Below are positions 1 through 7,472 of a DNA stretch of 64,000 nucleotides, one piece after another. Numbering within the stretch: position 1 is the first letter of the stretch; each line of letters begins with the position of its first letter. A model generated the notes under the pieces. The model had not been told where the DNA came from. It worked only from the letters and a program-made list of their open reading frames with translations, and did not search any database. This stretch comes from Ruminococcus sp. (GTDB taxonomy: Bacteria > Bacillota > Clostridia > Oscillospirales > Ruminococcaceae), in assembly GCA_021770655.1 (NCBI GenBank), contig JAETQO010000016.1, positions 1 to 64,000 of the forward strand, read 5' to 3'. The translations under genes and the position numbers were made by a program.

Positions 1-116
1 CGGTGGACTGTTTTGAAAGAGGGGAAGCCCTGCGAAAATTATTGCTCAACTTGTTCGCAATAATTCGAGGGCTTCCCCTTGTTTACCATCAAAATTAGGT
101 TTATCGACAAACTGAA
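1..116. repeat. Intergenic palindromic repeat (family R2, copy 1)
   Basis: Contains a long imperfect hairpin. Outer arms at 21-31 and 68-78 (GGGGAAGCCCT / AGGGCTTCCCC) enclose an inner stem AATTATTGC / GCAATAATT. Downstream, 83-114 carries a stretch with TTAGGTTTA and ACTG that is also found at 9571-9601. The opening bases resemble the palindrome at 15531-15553. It appears to be one member of a dispersed intergenic family. Confidence 0.55.
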
Positions 117-141
117 CGGCGGGAGTTTATTGCTCCCGCCG
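117..141. terminator. Hairpin downstream of the aspartate aminotransferase gene
   Basis: Perfect 8-bp stem GGCGGGAG (118-125) / CTCCCGCC (133-140) with a 7-nt loop. It lies 3' of the minus-strand aminotransferase gene. There is no long T-run on either side, so it may be an RNA-stabilising or weak termination hairpin. Confidence 0.5.
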
Positions 142-148
142 CCTTTGT

Positions 149-191
149 TTAAGGTAACGCCGCACACAATAGTTGTGCGGTGTTACCTTAA
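149..191. repeat. Minimal 43-bp copy of the TTAAGG...CCTTAA palindromic element
   Basis: Starts TTAAGGTAAC and ends GTTACCTTAA, and folds almost completely into one hairpin. It matches the terminal sequence of the 179-bp copies elsewhere in the window. It ends 4 bp before the aminotransferase stop codon and probably acts as part of that gene's 3' hairpin. Confidence 0.85.
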
Positions 192-195
192 TATT

Positions 196-1476
196 TTACT
201 TTTCCAAAAGCTTTTCAGCGCTGGCAAGCTTTACTGCAACGGTGAAAAGCTTTACCGCAAGTTCAAGCTCGTGAACCGGCGGATAAGTCGGTGCGATCCT
301 GATGTTTGAATCATGAGGATCCTTTCCGTAAGGATAAGTAGCGCCCGCACCGGTAAGAACAACTCCTGCCTCTTTGCAAAGCTCGCAGATCCGCTTGGCA
401 CAACCGTCAAGAGCGTCAAAGCTGATGAAGTATCCTCCGTTAGGCTTTTTCCATTCGCCTATGCCGAGTGGAGCAATCTCAGATTCAAGCGCGTCAAGTA
501 CCACACTGAATTTCGGCGCTATCACCTGACGGTGCTTATCCATGTGCTGTACAAGTCCTTCGTAATCCTTGAAGAATCTGACGTGGCGCAGTTGATTCAA
601 CTTGTCATATCCGATAGTCTGAGCGTTCAGCATAGACTTGATGTATTCAACGTTTTTTGCCGACGAAGCAAGCATTGCAACGCCTGCGCCGGAGTAGGTG
701 ATCTTGGAAGTAGATGCGAACAAATAAACTCTGTCGGGATTTCCTGCTTTCTCACATTCGTCAAGAATGTTGAGCAGGCTGTCCGGAGTATCCGTAAGGT
801 GGTGTATGCAGTAAGCGTTATCCCAGAAGATCTTGAAATCCGGGGCTTTTGGCTTCATTGCCGCAAAGCGCTTTACAACTTCGTCCGAGTATGTTATGCC
901 GGTTGGGTTTGCATACATAGGAACGCACCAGATACCCTTTATGGACTCGTCCTCGGCGCAAAGCTTTTCGATCATATCCATATCGGGACCGTTTTCGTCC
1001 ATAGGAATGTTTATCATCTCAAAGCCCATTTTCTCGGTAACAAGAAAATGTCTGTCATATCCGGGAACGGGACACAGCCACTTGATTTTACCGCAGTCCT
1101 TCCACGGCTTTTCTCCGTCGCCCGTTCCGAACAGCATAAACTTTGCGATCGTATCGTACATAATGTTAAGGCTTGAGTTTCCGCAGACGATAAGCTCCTC
1201 CGGAGCGACGCCGAGCATAGGAGCAAAAAGCTTTTTAGCCTCCGGCAGACCGTCAAGACCGCCGTAGTTTCTGCAATCGGTTCCGTCTTCTGCATAGCAG
1301 TCGGAATTCTTCGTTACTGCCGAAAGAAGTCCCTCCGTTAGATCAAGCTGTTCTGCGGACGGCTTTCCTCTCGCCATATTAAGCTTCAGATTCTGAGTCT
1401 TGAACTTGTCATATTCGCCCTGAACCTGTTCCTTGAACTGAGCAAGCTGAGCCTTTGACATTTCAGTAAGTTTCAT
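196..1476 (-). CDS. PLP-dependent aspartate aminotransferase (type Ic-like)
   Basis: A 426-residue fold-type I aminotransferase, expected to transfer the amino group between aspartate and 2-oxoglutarate in the cytoplasm. Visible features are an N-terminal NMARGKPS segment, a CGNSSLNIMYD cofactor-binding stretch, a FWDNAY motif holding the aspartate that contacts the pyridine nitrogen, and STSKIT with the predicted PLP lysine at residue 258. The overall pattern fits the aspartate aminotransferase family known from Corynebacterium (Pfam Asp_aminotransf) rather than classical AspC. The start is supported by GGAGG 8 nt upstream and by a minus-strand promoter at 1500-1527. The gene stands alone. 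Exact substrate specificity is inferred from the family and could include other amino acids. Confidence 0.85.
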   Translation of the reverse strand: MKLTEMSKAQLAQFKEQVQGEYDKFKTQNLKLNMARGKPSAEQLDLTEGLLSAVTKNSDCYAEDGTDCRNYGGLDGLPEAKKLFAPMLGVAPEELIVCGNSSLNIMYDTIAKFMLFGTGDGEKPWKDCGKIKWLCPVPGYDRHFLVTEKMGFEMINIPMDENGPDMDMIEKLCAEDESIKGIWCVPMYANPTGITYSDEVVKRFAAMKPKAPDFKIFWDNAYCIHHLTDTPDSLLNILDECEKAGNPDRVYLFASTSKITYSGAGVAMLASSAKNVEYIKSMLNAQTIGYDKLNQLRHVRFFKDYEGLVQHMDKHRQVIAPKFSVVLDALESEIAPLGIGEWKKPNGGYFISFDALDGCAKRICELCKEAGVVLTGAGATYPYGKDPHDSNIRIAPTYPPVHELELAVKLFTVAVKLASAEKLLEK

Positions 1477-1499
1477 ATCAATGCTTCCTCCACAAATAA

Positions 1500-1527
1500 A
1501 TTATATTACGTCAATCATAATTGTAAA
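1500..1527 (-). promoter_or_regulatory. Sigma-A-type promoter of the aminotransferase gene
   Basis: On the minus strand TTTACA (1522-1527), a 16-nt spacer and TATAAT (1500-1505). Transcription would start near 1493, leaving a short leader containing the GGAGG site. Confidence 0.6.
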
Positions 1528-2062
1528 CCTTTTTACTGAGTTTTGCAAGCTCTTTTGTGCTTCCTTGCAAAAAATCAGAGATTTGCACGAATATACGGAC
1601 TTGAATATTAACAATATGGGCAACTTTTATAATTTACATTCAAAATCTTTGCGTATCAAAAAAGCATGACCGAGTGCGGCGTTTAAAATCGTTTTACTTA
1701 TCTGTATTGCAGGAAAAGCGAAGGATCTATGTAAAATGATCTCGGCAGGCTTGCAGCAGGGGTAAATACATAATAGTATAAAACGCACTTCTTTTATTAT
1801 ACTGCCGAAAAATTAAAACTGTTACCTGCACTGAAAACTGCTAATTGTAAACAAAAAGTTAAATTTTGAAAGAATACGTTTACATGAAAATTTTAAACGT
1901 TTTCTTTATAAAAAGGGGCTTGAAATTTTTCTGAAATTGTGTTTTAATAATAGTAGCGGCGATTGCCCAAGGGCTTTCGTGTGAAAAAATATTAACCTTG
2001 AATGATTGAGATTCGGGGGAGAAAATTCAAGCGATTTTCTTTATTATATTATTTTATGAAAG
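1528..2062. other. Gene-poor intergenic stretch before the GH130 gene
   Basis: About 530 bp of AT-rich sequence without a convincing gene. The only notable features are the inverted repeat and promoter near 1876-1948, described separately. A 62-codon open frame at 1481-1669 has no ribosome binding site and unremarkable composition. Confidence 0.6.
1876..1948 (+). promoter_or_regulatory. Promoter and CGTTTA/TAAACG inverted repeat upstream of GH130
   Basis: TTGAAA (1920-1925), a 17-nt spacer and TTTAAT (1943-1948) form a plausible promoter. About 20 bp upstream is an inverted repeat CGTTTA (1877-1882) / TAAACG (1894-1899), a spacing consistent with an operator for a sugar-responsive regulator. 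The bound protein is unknown. Confidence 0.5.
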
Positions 2063-2074
2063 GTGGATTTTAAC

Positions 2075-3073
2075 ATGAGCGTTAAAGTAATTAACGGACA
2101 GTCAATTCCGAATATGCCGTGGCAGGACAAGCCGGTTGACTGCAACGAGGTGATCTGGAGAGATAACAGAAACCCGATCATTCCGAGAAATCTTCTTCCT
2201 ACTTCAAATTCTATTTTCAACAGCGCTGTAGTTCCTTTCGAGGGCAAGTTTGCAGGCGTTTTCCGTGTTGACGACAAGGAAAGAAATATGGCTCTTCATG
2301 CCGGATTCTCTGAGGACGGTATCAACTGGAACATCAACCCTACAAGAATTCTTTTTGAGCAGGCTGATAAGTCTACCGAAGAGGTAAACCAGTGGGGATA
2401 CGGCTATGACCCGAGAGTTTGCTTCATCGAGGACAGATATTGGGTAACATGGTGCAACGCATACGGCTGGAAGCCAACTATCGGCGTTGGATATACATTT
2501 GATTTCAAAACTTTCTATCAGTGTGAGAATGCGTTCCTGCCCTTCAACAGAAACGGCGTACTCTTCCCGAGAAAGGTAAACGACAAGTATCTGATGTTCT
2601 CAAGACCTTCCGATTCAGGTCATACTCCTTTCGGCGATATGTACATTTCTCAGTCTCCTGATATGAAGTACTGGGGCGAGCACAGACACGTTATGGGACC
2701 TCTGAGAGGCTGGGAGTCCAAGAAGATCGGTGCAGGTCCGATCCCGATCGAGACAGATGAGGGCTGGCTCTGCTTCTATCACGGTGTTCTTGAGTCCTGC
2801 AACGGCTTTGTATATAGCTTCTCCGCTTGCATCCTTGATAAGGACGAGCCTTGGAAGGTTAAATACAGATGTGCAGAGTACCTCATAAATCCTCGTGAGA
2901 TTTATGAGTGCGTAGGCGACGTTCAGAACGTAACATTCCCATGCGCAACTCTCTGCGACGCAGACACAGGCAGAATCGCTATCTACTACGGCTGTGCAGA
3001 CACCTGCGTAGGACTTGCATACACAACTGTTGACGCTGTTGTTGATTATGTAAAGAGTCATTCTTCTATCTGA
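2075..3073 (+). CDS. GH130 beta-1,4-mannooligosaccharide/mannoside phosphorylase
   Basis: A 332-residue glycoside hydrolase family 130 protein. These enzymes phosphorolyse beta-1,4-mannosides to alpha-mannose 1-phosphate, saving ATP during mannan use. The five-bladed propeller family is recognised from [26 protein letters not shown] with the likely general acid Asp112, and KIGAGPIPI followed by GWLCFYHGV. There is no signal peptide, so it acts in the cytoplasm on imported oligosaccharides. The length matches the mannooligosaccharide phosphorylase subgroup (RaMP2 of Ruminococcus albus) better than the longer mannosyl-glucose phosphorylases. I chose ATG 2075, preceded by AAAGGTGG with 8-nt spacing, over the in-frame GTG at 2063 that overlaps this site. 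A mannosyl-N-acetylglucosamine phosphorylase role cannot be excluded. Confidence 0.88.
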   Translation: MSVKVINGQSIPNMPWQDKPVDCNEVIWRDNRNPIIPRNLLPTSNSIFNSAVVPFEGKFAGVFRVDDKERNMALHAGFSEDGINWNINPTRILFEQADKSTEEVNQWGYGYDPRVCFIEDRYWVTWCNAYGWKPTIGVGYTFDFKTFYQCENAFLPFNRNGVLFPRKVNDKYLMFSRPSDSGHTPFGDMYISQSPDMKYWGEHRHVMGPLRGWESKKIGAGPIPIETDEGWLCFYHGVLESCNGFVYSFSACILDKDEPWKVKYRCAEYLINPREIYECVGDVQNVTFPCATLCDADTGRIAIYYGCADTCVGLAYTTVDAVVDYVKSHSSI

Positions 3074-3095
3074 TAAAGTAAAGAATATTGCATAA

Positions 3096-3132
3096 AAAAC
3101 GCAGGGCGGATTTTTCCGTCCTGCGTTTTAAA
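3096..3132. terminator. Intrinsic terminator after GH130 (bidirectional)
   Basis: Near-perfect stem AAAACGCAGGGCGGA / TCCGTCCTGCGTTTT with a short T-rich loop. The A/T tracts on both sides suit termination of the plus-strand GH130 gene and of the minus-strand membrane-protein gene. Confidence 0.85.
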
Positions 3133-3144
3133 TTTTATATAATA

Positions 3145-3648
3145 TCAGTTTTTTCTGTTCTTTGCCAGCTTTACAATACCAAGTATTCCGATTATTATTG
3201 AGATCAGGACCGCAACGGAAAGACAAATCCAGTTTGCATACTGAGTCTGAACAAATTCTGTTTGGGTCTGGCTTCCGATCAGTTTGTTTGCCATGTCCTC
3301 CGCATGGTATGCCGATAAAAGAATTATGAAAGCCATTCTCAGATTCATTATACAGGCTATCGCCGAGAAAGCATTCAGCAGACCCTGAAAAAGACAGACG
3401 GTAACGTCCTCTCTAACGTAGCTCATTATACCCTTGACTGCCGAGATAACGCTTACGGCAGTATAAACCGCATACAGTGAAAAAAGCACGGTAGTAGGCG
3501 CTTTGTCGCCGTTGGTCTTTGTTATAAGACCGATAAGTCCTGCCAACGCGCCCATAAAAGCCACTGAGCTTATAAGTCCTGCAACAGCCCATTTTCTGTA
3601 TGCTCTGTCCGATTTTTTCATTTCCTCTTTTTTTATCTGCTTAGGCAT
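3145..3648 (-). CDS. Hypothetical four-helix membrane protein
   Basis: A 167-residue protein of unrecognised family. A lysine-rich N-terminus (residues 1-18) is followed by about four hydrophobic segments (roughly 20-40, 55-78, 88-110, 135-158) and a basic C-terminal tail. It is therefore probably an integral membrane protein with both ends in the cytoplasm. I chose ATG 3648, preceded by CGGAGGA at normal spacing. This start overlaps the stop codon of the upstream CNNM/CBS gene by 8 bp, which indicates translational coupling and shared transcription. A longer in-frame start at 3672 lies upstream of the binding site and is less likely. No function can be assigned from sequence alone. Confidence 0.75.
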   Translation of the reverse strand: MPKQIKKEEMKKSDRAYRKWAVAGLISSVAFMGALAGLIGLITKTNGDKAPTTVLFSLYAVYTAVSVISAVKGIMSYVREDVTVCLFQGLLNAFSAIACIMNLRMAFIILLSAYHAEDMANKLIGSQTQTEFVQTQYANWICLSVAVLISIIIGILGIVKLAKNRKN

Positions 3649-4906
3649 TTTCGTCCTCCGTGTTTTTTCCAAGTTCGTCTTCCGACATTTTAAAGCGTAT
3701 CTTGTCTATCTTTTGACCGTCCTCCATTCTGATAGTCATCTCAAACGGCGGACAGCTTATGATCTCGTTTTGTTCGGGAAGTCTGTCAAGTATATCCATT
3801 ATCCAGCCGCCGAGAGAGGTTCTTTCGGTTTCGATAGTGTTTTCCGGAAGTCCCATTCTGTCAAGAAAGTCGGAAACGGACAGTTCTGCCGACGCTTCAA
3901 AAAGATTGTTTCCCAGCGTTACAAATGACGTGTCCTCCTCGTCGCTTTCGTCGTAGATCTCTCCTACCAGTTCTTCGATTATGTCCTCAAGTGTGCAGAT
4001 GCCCTCCGTACCGCCGTATTGATCCAGCACCACGGCCATATGCACCTTTTTGCGCTGCATTTGTTTGAGTATGTCGGATATTTTCCTGTTTTCGGTTATG
4101 TAAAGAGGCTGATTCATTATGGTAGTTATGTCCTTACCGCCCTTGAGGTACATTTCAAAGAAATCCGACTGGTGAATAAGACCGATTATGTGGTCAACGT
4201 CCTTTTCATAAACGGGAAGCCTTGAAAACTTTGACTGAATGAAAAGCCTTTTGATATGCTCCATATCGTCGTGCAGTTCAACGCCCTCAATGTTTACTCT
4301 CGGTACAAGTATCTCGCTTATCGTTATCTCGTCAAAATCCAGCGCTGAACGTACCAGATCAGACTCCTGCTCCTCCAGAACGCCCTCGTCCTCAATCTCG
4401 TCTATAATGTATTTAAGCTCCTCCTCCGTTACGGACGGTTCGGAATTCCCGCTTCCCACAAGCTTTGTTGCACCGTTTTTGATAGCCATAAAGACTGCCG
4501 TGAGCGGTGTGATGATAAACATAAAAGCCGACAGCGGCGCCGCCATGAAAACAGAAAACTTCTCGGAGTTTTCCTTTGCAAGGCTTTTCGGAAGGATCTC
4601 TCCGAAAATAAGCACCAGTACGGTCATTACCAGCGTAGCTATTCCGACACTGCCCGAACCGAACTTTTCCGTAAAAAGCACCGTTGCAAGAGATGATGAC
4701 GCGATGTTCACGACGTTGTTTCCTATAAGTATAGCGGTTAGAGCCTTGTCAAAATTCTCGCATATCCGCAAAGCTTTTTTCGCCGCCTTGTTTCCTTCGT
4801 CGGCAAGCTTTTTCAGCCTTATCCTGTTACAGGAAGAAAAAGCGGTCTCCGTAGCGGAGCATATAGCGGACAGCATCAACAAAACGGCTATGATAAAAAT
4901 ATCCAT
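3641..4906 (-). CDS. CNNM/CBS-domain membrane protein (CorC/HlyC family)
   Basis: A 421-residue protein of the hemolysin-C/CorC/YhdP family, members of which affect magnesium or cobalt transport. Residues 1-180 form the CNNM transmembrane domain, with the motif ATETAFSSCNRIRLK and hydrophobic segments including AILIGNNVVNI and FGEILPKSLAKE. Two CBS domains follow (about 205-325, including VPRVNIEGV and SRLPVYE), then a C-terminal CorC_HlyC domain (about 340-415). An upstream in-frame extension of 49 codons was rejected because it lacks membrane-protein character and a clean start, although the AAGG before ATG 4906 is spaced rather far away (about 14 nt). It probably forms an operon with the overlapping small membrane gene. 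The transported ion is inferred from the family only. Confidence 0.85.
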   Translation of the reverse strand: MDIFIIAVLLMLSAICSATETAFSSCNRIRLKKLADEGNKAAKKALRICENFDKALTAILIGNNVVNIASSSLATVLFTEKFGSGSVGIATLVMTVLVLIFGEILPKSLAKENSEKFSVFMAAPLSAFMFIITPLTAVFMAIKNGATKLVGSGNSEPSVTEEELKYIIDEIEDEGVLEEQESDLVRSALDFDEITISEILVPRVNIEGVELHDDMEHIKRLFIQSKFSRLPVYEKDVDHIIGLIHQSDFFEMYLKGGKDITTIMNQPLYITENRKISDILKQMQRKKVHMAVVLDQYGGTEGICTLEDIIEELVGEIYDESDEEDTSFVTLGNNLFEASAELSVSDFLDRMGLPENTIETERTSLGGWIMDILDRLPEQNEIISCPPFEMTIRMEDGQKIDKIRFKMSEDELGKNTEDENA

Positions 4907-5061
4907 AAAGATAAAATGTTCCTTTCTGCGCACGGCGCAACAAATGATAATTCGTGTCTGCGGCAAAGCCGAATTTTTATAAAAAAACACGAAACAGACC
5001 GTCTGTAAAGGACGGCTTATAGTAATGATAACATATTTTACGGAGGATTGCAATATAAATG

Positions 5062-5090
5062 TTGAAAAAACAAAGTAAAAGAGTTATAAT
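5062..5090 (+). promoter_or_regulatory. Promoter of the GtrA-family gene
   Basis: TTGAAA (5062-5067), a 17-nt spacer and TATAAT (5085-5090). Transcription should start near 5097, which rules out the in-frame ATG at 5059 and supports the start at 5182. Confidence 0.8.
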
Positions 5091-5181
5091 ATATCAGGGA
5101 AATACCGAGAAAAGACTGCCTGAGAGCGTTATGCAGGTCTTGTCTCGGAAGAAACTGATGATTTTACAGGAGATAATAAAA

Positions 5182-5670
5182 ATGAGAAAAAAAGAAAAGG
5201 ATATTTTCGATAGGATCATGGAGATCGGCTTTCTGAAAAAGCTTCAGCCGTTTTATCAAAAGAACAAGGAAATGCTTTTGTATCTGTTTTTCGGCGTGCT
5301 TACCACGGCAGTAAGCTTTGTGACGGCGGGGCTTTCAAAAGCGCTTATAGAACAGCTCGGTTTCGGCAAGGGCGTAGTTTCTTCTGCAAGTACGGTAGTA
5401 TCATGGATATGCGCCGTGACCTTTGCTTATGTCACCAACAGGATATGGGTGTTCGAGTCCTCGGCTGAGGGCAGAAAGGAGATCGTTTCCGAGGCGGCGT
5501 CCTTTTACGGCGGAAGGCTTTTTACCTTGCTGGTTGAAATGCTTATGATGTGGGCAGGCTATTCTCTGCTGGGCTTTAACTACTGGGTGACGAAGATCAT
5601 TGCGAATATCGTGGTGCTTATTCTGAATTATGTGATAAGCAAGCTTGTGGTGTTCAGGAAAAAGGATTAA
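5182..5670 (+). CDS. GtrA-family membrane protein
   Basis: A 162-residue GtrA-like protein (Pfam GtrA). Such four-helix proteins are implicated in moving or presenting lipid-linked sugars for cell-wall or surface-polysaccharide glycosylation. Typical features are a hydrophobic helix LLYLFFGVLTTAVSF, the conserved AYVTNRIWVFE loop, and a terminal helix ending NYVISKLVVFRKK. The start at ATG 5182 has AGGAG 9 nt upstream and lies downstream of a strong promoter. The stop codon is part of a 31-bp TTAAGG...CCTTAA repeat (5667-5697), so the transcript ends next to a repeat hairpin. The gene is monocistronic and no glycosyltransferase partner is adjacent, so the substrate is unknown. Confidence 0.85.
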   Translation: MRKKEKDIFDRIMEIGFLKKLQPFYQKNKEMLLYLFFGVLTTAVSFVTAGLSKALIEQLGFGKGVVSSASTVVSWICAVTFAYVTNRIWVFESSAEGRKEIVSEAASFYGGRLFTLLVEMLMMWAGYSLLGFNYWVTKIIANIVVLILNYVISKLVVFRKKD

Positions 5671-5697
5671 GGCAACACCGCACAACCATTGCCTTAA
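5667..5697. repeat. Minimal 31-bp copy of the TTAAGG...CCTTAA element
   Basis: Begins TTAAGGCAACACCGCACAA and ends TTGCCTTAA. Both ends match the larger copies at 9970, 21602, 41470 and 58940. The TTAA at its left end supplies the TAA stop codon of the GtrA gene. Confidence 0.75.
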
Positions 5698-5775
5698 TGC
5701 GCCTATAGTTTTTGTGACGGTTGTAGAATAAACAAGGTGAAATTTGTGCATCTTGTAAGATAATTTTCTCTGTTG

Positions 5776-5804
5776 TTGACAAATCTTTGGAAATATGGTA
5801 CAAT
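5776..5804 (+). promoter_or_regulatory. Promoter of the FN3-SGNH hydrolase gene
   Basis: Consensus TTGACA (5776-5781), a 17-nt spacer and TACAAT (5799-5804). The predicted transcription start is near 5811, giving a leader of about 130 nt. Confidence 0.85.
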
Positions 5805-5810
5805 TTAAAC

Positions 5811-5939
5811 AGCCGGACTGCTTCGGACAGCGGCTGTTATTATTTTGCTCCGGAAAACGGTTCGGGGCGATAAAAGGGGCAATACCGCCGGAATGTCGGA
5901 TAACGTCTTTGCTCCGGGTGAAACGGGGGAATTATTAAA
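5811..5939 (+). promoter_or_regulatory. Structured 5' leader, possible riboswitch
   Basis: The leader contains a hairpin AGCCG / CGGCT at 5811-5835 and a GC-rich hairpin near 5850-5870. A third segment has GGGGCAATACC, a small stem-loop, then ATAACGTCTTTGCTCC, and GGGGCA can pair with TGCTCC. The order GGC-AA-ACC, hairpin, GG-ACG-GCC loosely resembles a c-di-GMP-I (GEMM) fold, but the conserved ACGCAAAGCC core is not matched. Only the presence of structure is supported. Confidence 0.35.
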
Positions 5940-7388
5940 ATGAAATTTACTGCGGCGTTGTGCGCCGTTATAATGTGCGCCGGCTGTATAACTTCGGCAT
6001 ATGCCGATAATATCCCGACAGATAAAAGCATTTGCGCTGTTTCCGTAACCGCTTCTGCGGTGCAGAGCGCGGCGCTCGGAAAGCCTGCGCTTAAATCGGA
6101 GTATAAAAGCGATAAGACTACCGCTACGGTTTCGTGGGGGAGAACAGCAGGTGCAAAGGGGTACGAGGTGTGGTACTGCCTTGAAAACACCGACAAATGG
6201 TATAAGGCGGGAACGACCTCAAAAACTTCCTTTACAATAAAAAAACTGGGCGCGGGACAGCGTTACGGTTACCGTGTAAGGGCATACAGGCTCTCCGGCT
6301 CAAAAAAGAAGTACGGCGGCTGGTCTAAAACCAATTATTTTGCCACTGTTCCGAATAACGTAAAGGTGACGGCGGTCAACAGGGATTCCGACGCAATCCG
6401 TATCACATGGAAATCCCAGAAGTGTTCCAAATACGACTTGACTATCTATCAAGGCAAAAAGAAAATAAAGTCGGCGTCGGTCAGCAACAAAAATATCGAC
6501 TATACTTTCCGAGGACTGAAAAAGGACACGACCTATACCGTAAAGATACGCGCCAAGAAATACGGCGGCGGAAGATATGCAAACGGCGCTTATGTTTCCG
6601 CTTCGGGAACGACTAAGCATATAAAAGCGCCTACAAACGTGACGCTCACGCCCAAAACGGGAAGCGTCAAGCTTGAGTGGGGCGACAGCTCCAAGGCAGA
6701 TTATTTCCGCGTTTACCGATATGATACCGGAAAGAAAAGCTGGGTGAAGACAGCCGAAACAAAGGATAAGTATTATTACGACATAAATCTGAAATCGGGC
6801 GTAAAGTATGAGTACATAATAAAGGCGTTCAAAAAGGAAAAGGGAAAGACCTATGAGTCCGTTACCCGTACGAAAACCGCCGTTACTCTGAAAAAACCGT
6901 ATACGGCAGAGCCGGACCGCCGTACGGATATATGGGTAGGCGATTCAAGGACCGTTCATCTGCGGCGGTATGAGGACATAGACACGATAGCCAAGAGCGG
7001 CGAGGGCTACAAGTATCTTTCCGCCAACATGGAAAAGATATGTTCGAGCAGAAATGCGAATATAATTCTGAACCTTGGCGTAAACGATCTGAAAAATATC
7101 GATAAGTATATCAAAGCCTATAACGAGATATATGAGCGTACAAAGGGAAGCTGTACGGTTTATGTCATGACGGTGAATCCCTGCCGCGGTGAGAAGTACG
7201 GTTACAGAGAGCCTATCATAACCGATTTCAACAACAGGCTGAAATCGGAGCTTGACGAGGGCATAGAGATAATCGACTGCTGTCGGTATCTGCGTTCATC
7301 GGGATTTGATTCTCCCGACGGACTTCACTATTCGCCTGATACCTGCACAAAAATATATCGCTACGTCTGCGGAGAGATACACGGCTGA
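5940..7388 (+). CDS. Secreted protein with three fibronectin-III-like domains and a C-terminal SGNH hydrolase
   Basis: A 482-residue exported protein. Residues 1-23 form a signal peptide ending SAYA. Three fibronectin type III-like modules follow (about 45-140, 142-225, 230-315), with repeated GYEVWY / TTYTVKIRAKKYG / YEYIIKAF strands. Residues 325-482 form an SGNH/GDSL-type esterase: block I GDSR with Ser336, block III GVND, and block V DGLH with Asp460 and His463. Such modules deacetylate polysaccharides or cell-wall components outside the cell. The start has GGGGGA upstream, and the gene has its own consensus promoter and structured leader. No dockerin or sortase motif is visible, so it is either released or held by the FN3 modules. 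The substrate is unknown. Confidence 0.85.
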   Translation: MKFTAALCAVIMCAGCITSAYADNIPTDKSICAVSVTASAVQSAALGKPALKSEYKSDKTTATVSWGRTAGAKGYEVWYCLENTDKWYKAGTTSKTSFTIKKLGAGQRYGYRVRAYRLSGSKKKYGGWSKTNYFATVPNNVKVTAVNRDSDAIRITWKSQKCSKYDLTIYQGKKKIKSASVSNKNIDYTFRGLKKDTTYTVKIRAKKYGGGRYANGAYVSASGTTKHIKAPTNVTLTPKTGSVKLEWGDSSKADYFRVYRYDTGKKSWVKTAETKDKYYYDINLKSGVKYEYIIKAFKKEKGKTYESVTRTKTAVTLKKPYTAEPDRRTDIWVGDSRTVHLRRYEDIDTIAKSGEGYKYLSANMEKICSSRNANIILNLGVNDLKNIDKYIKAYNEIYERTKGSCTVYVMTVNPCRGEKYGYREPIITDFNNRLKSELDEGIEIIDCCRYLRSSGFDSPDGLHYSPDTCTKIYRYVCGEIHG

Positions 7389-7411
7389 TTATGAAAAGTA
7401 TAAATAGAATA

Positions 7412-7448
7412 TAAAATCGGGCGGTCTATGATGACTGCCCGATTTTTG
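7412..7448. terminator. Bidirectional terminator between the SGNH hydrolase gene and xylB
   Basis: Stem AAAATCGGGC / GCCCGATTTT with T-runs in both directions, placed between convergent genes. Confidence 0.85.
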
Positions 7449-7472
7449 TTATTCTATGCTGTAAGCCCGTTT

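Noticed and set aside
313-1267. Plus-strand open frames of 287 and 144 codons opposite the aminotransferase gene
   Set aside because: Shadows of a well-recognised gene on the minus strand; no family features.
1481-1669. Small open frame of 62 codons upstream of GH130
   Set aside because: No ribosome binding site and it overlaps the aminotransferase promoter.
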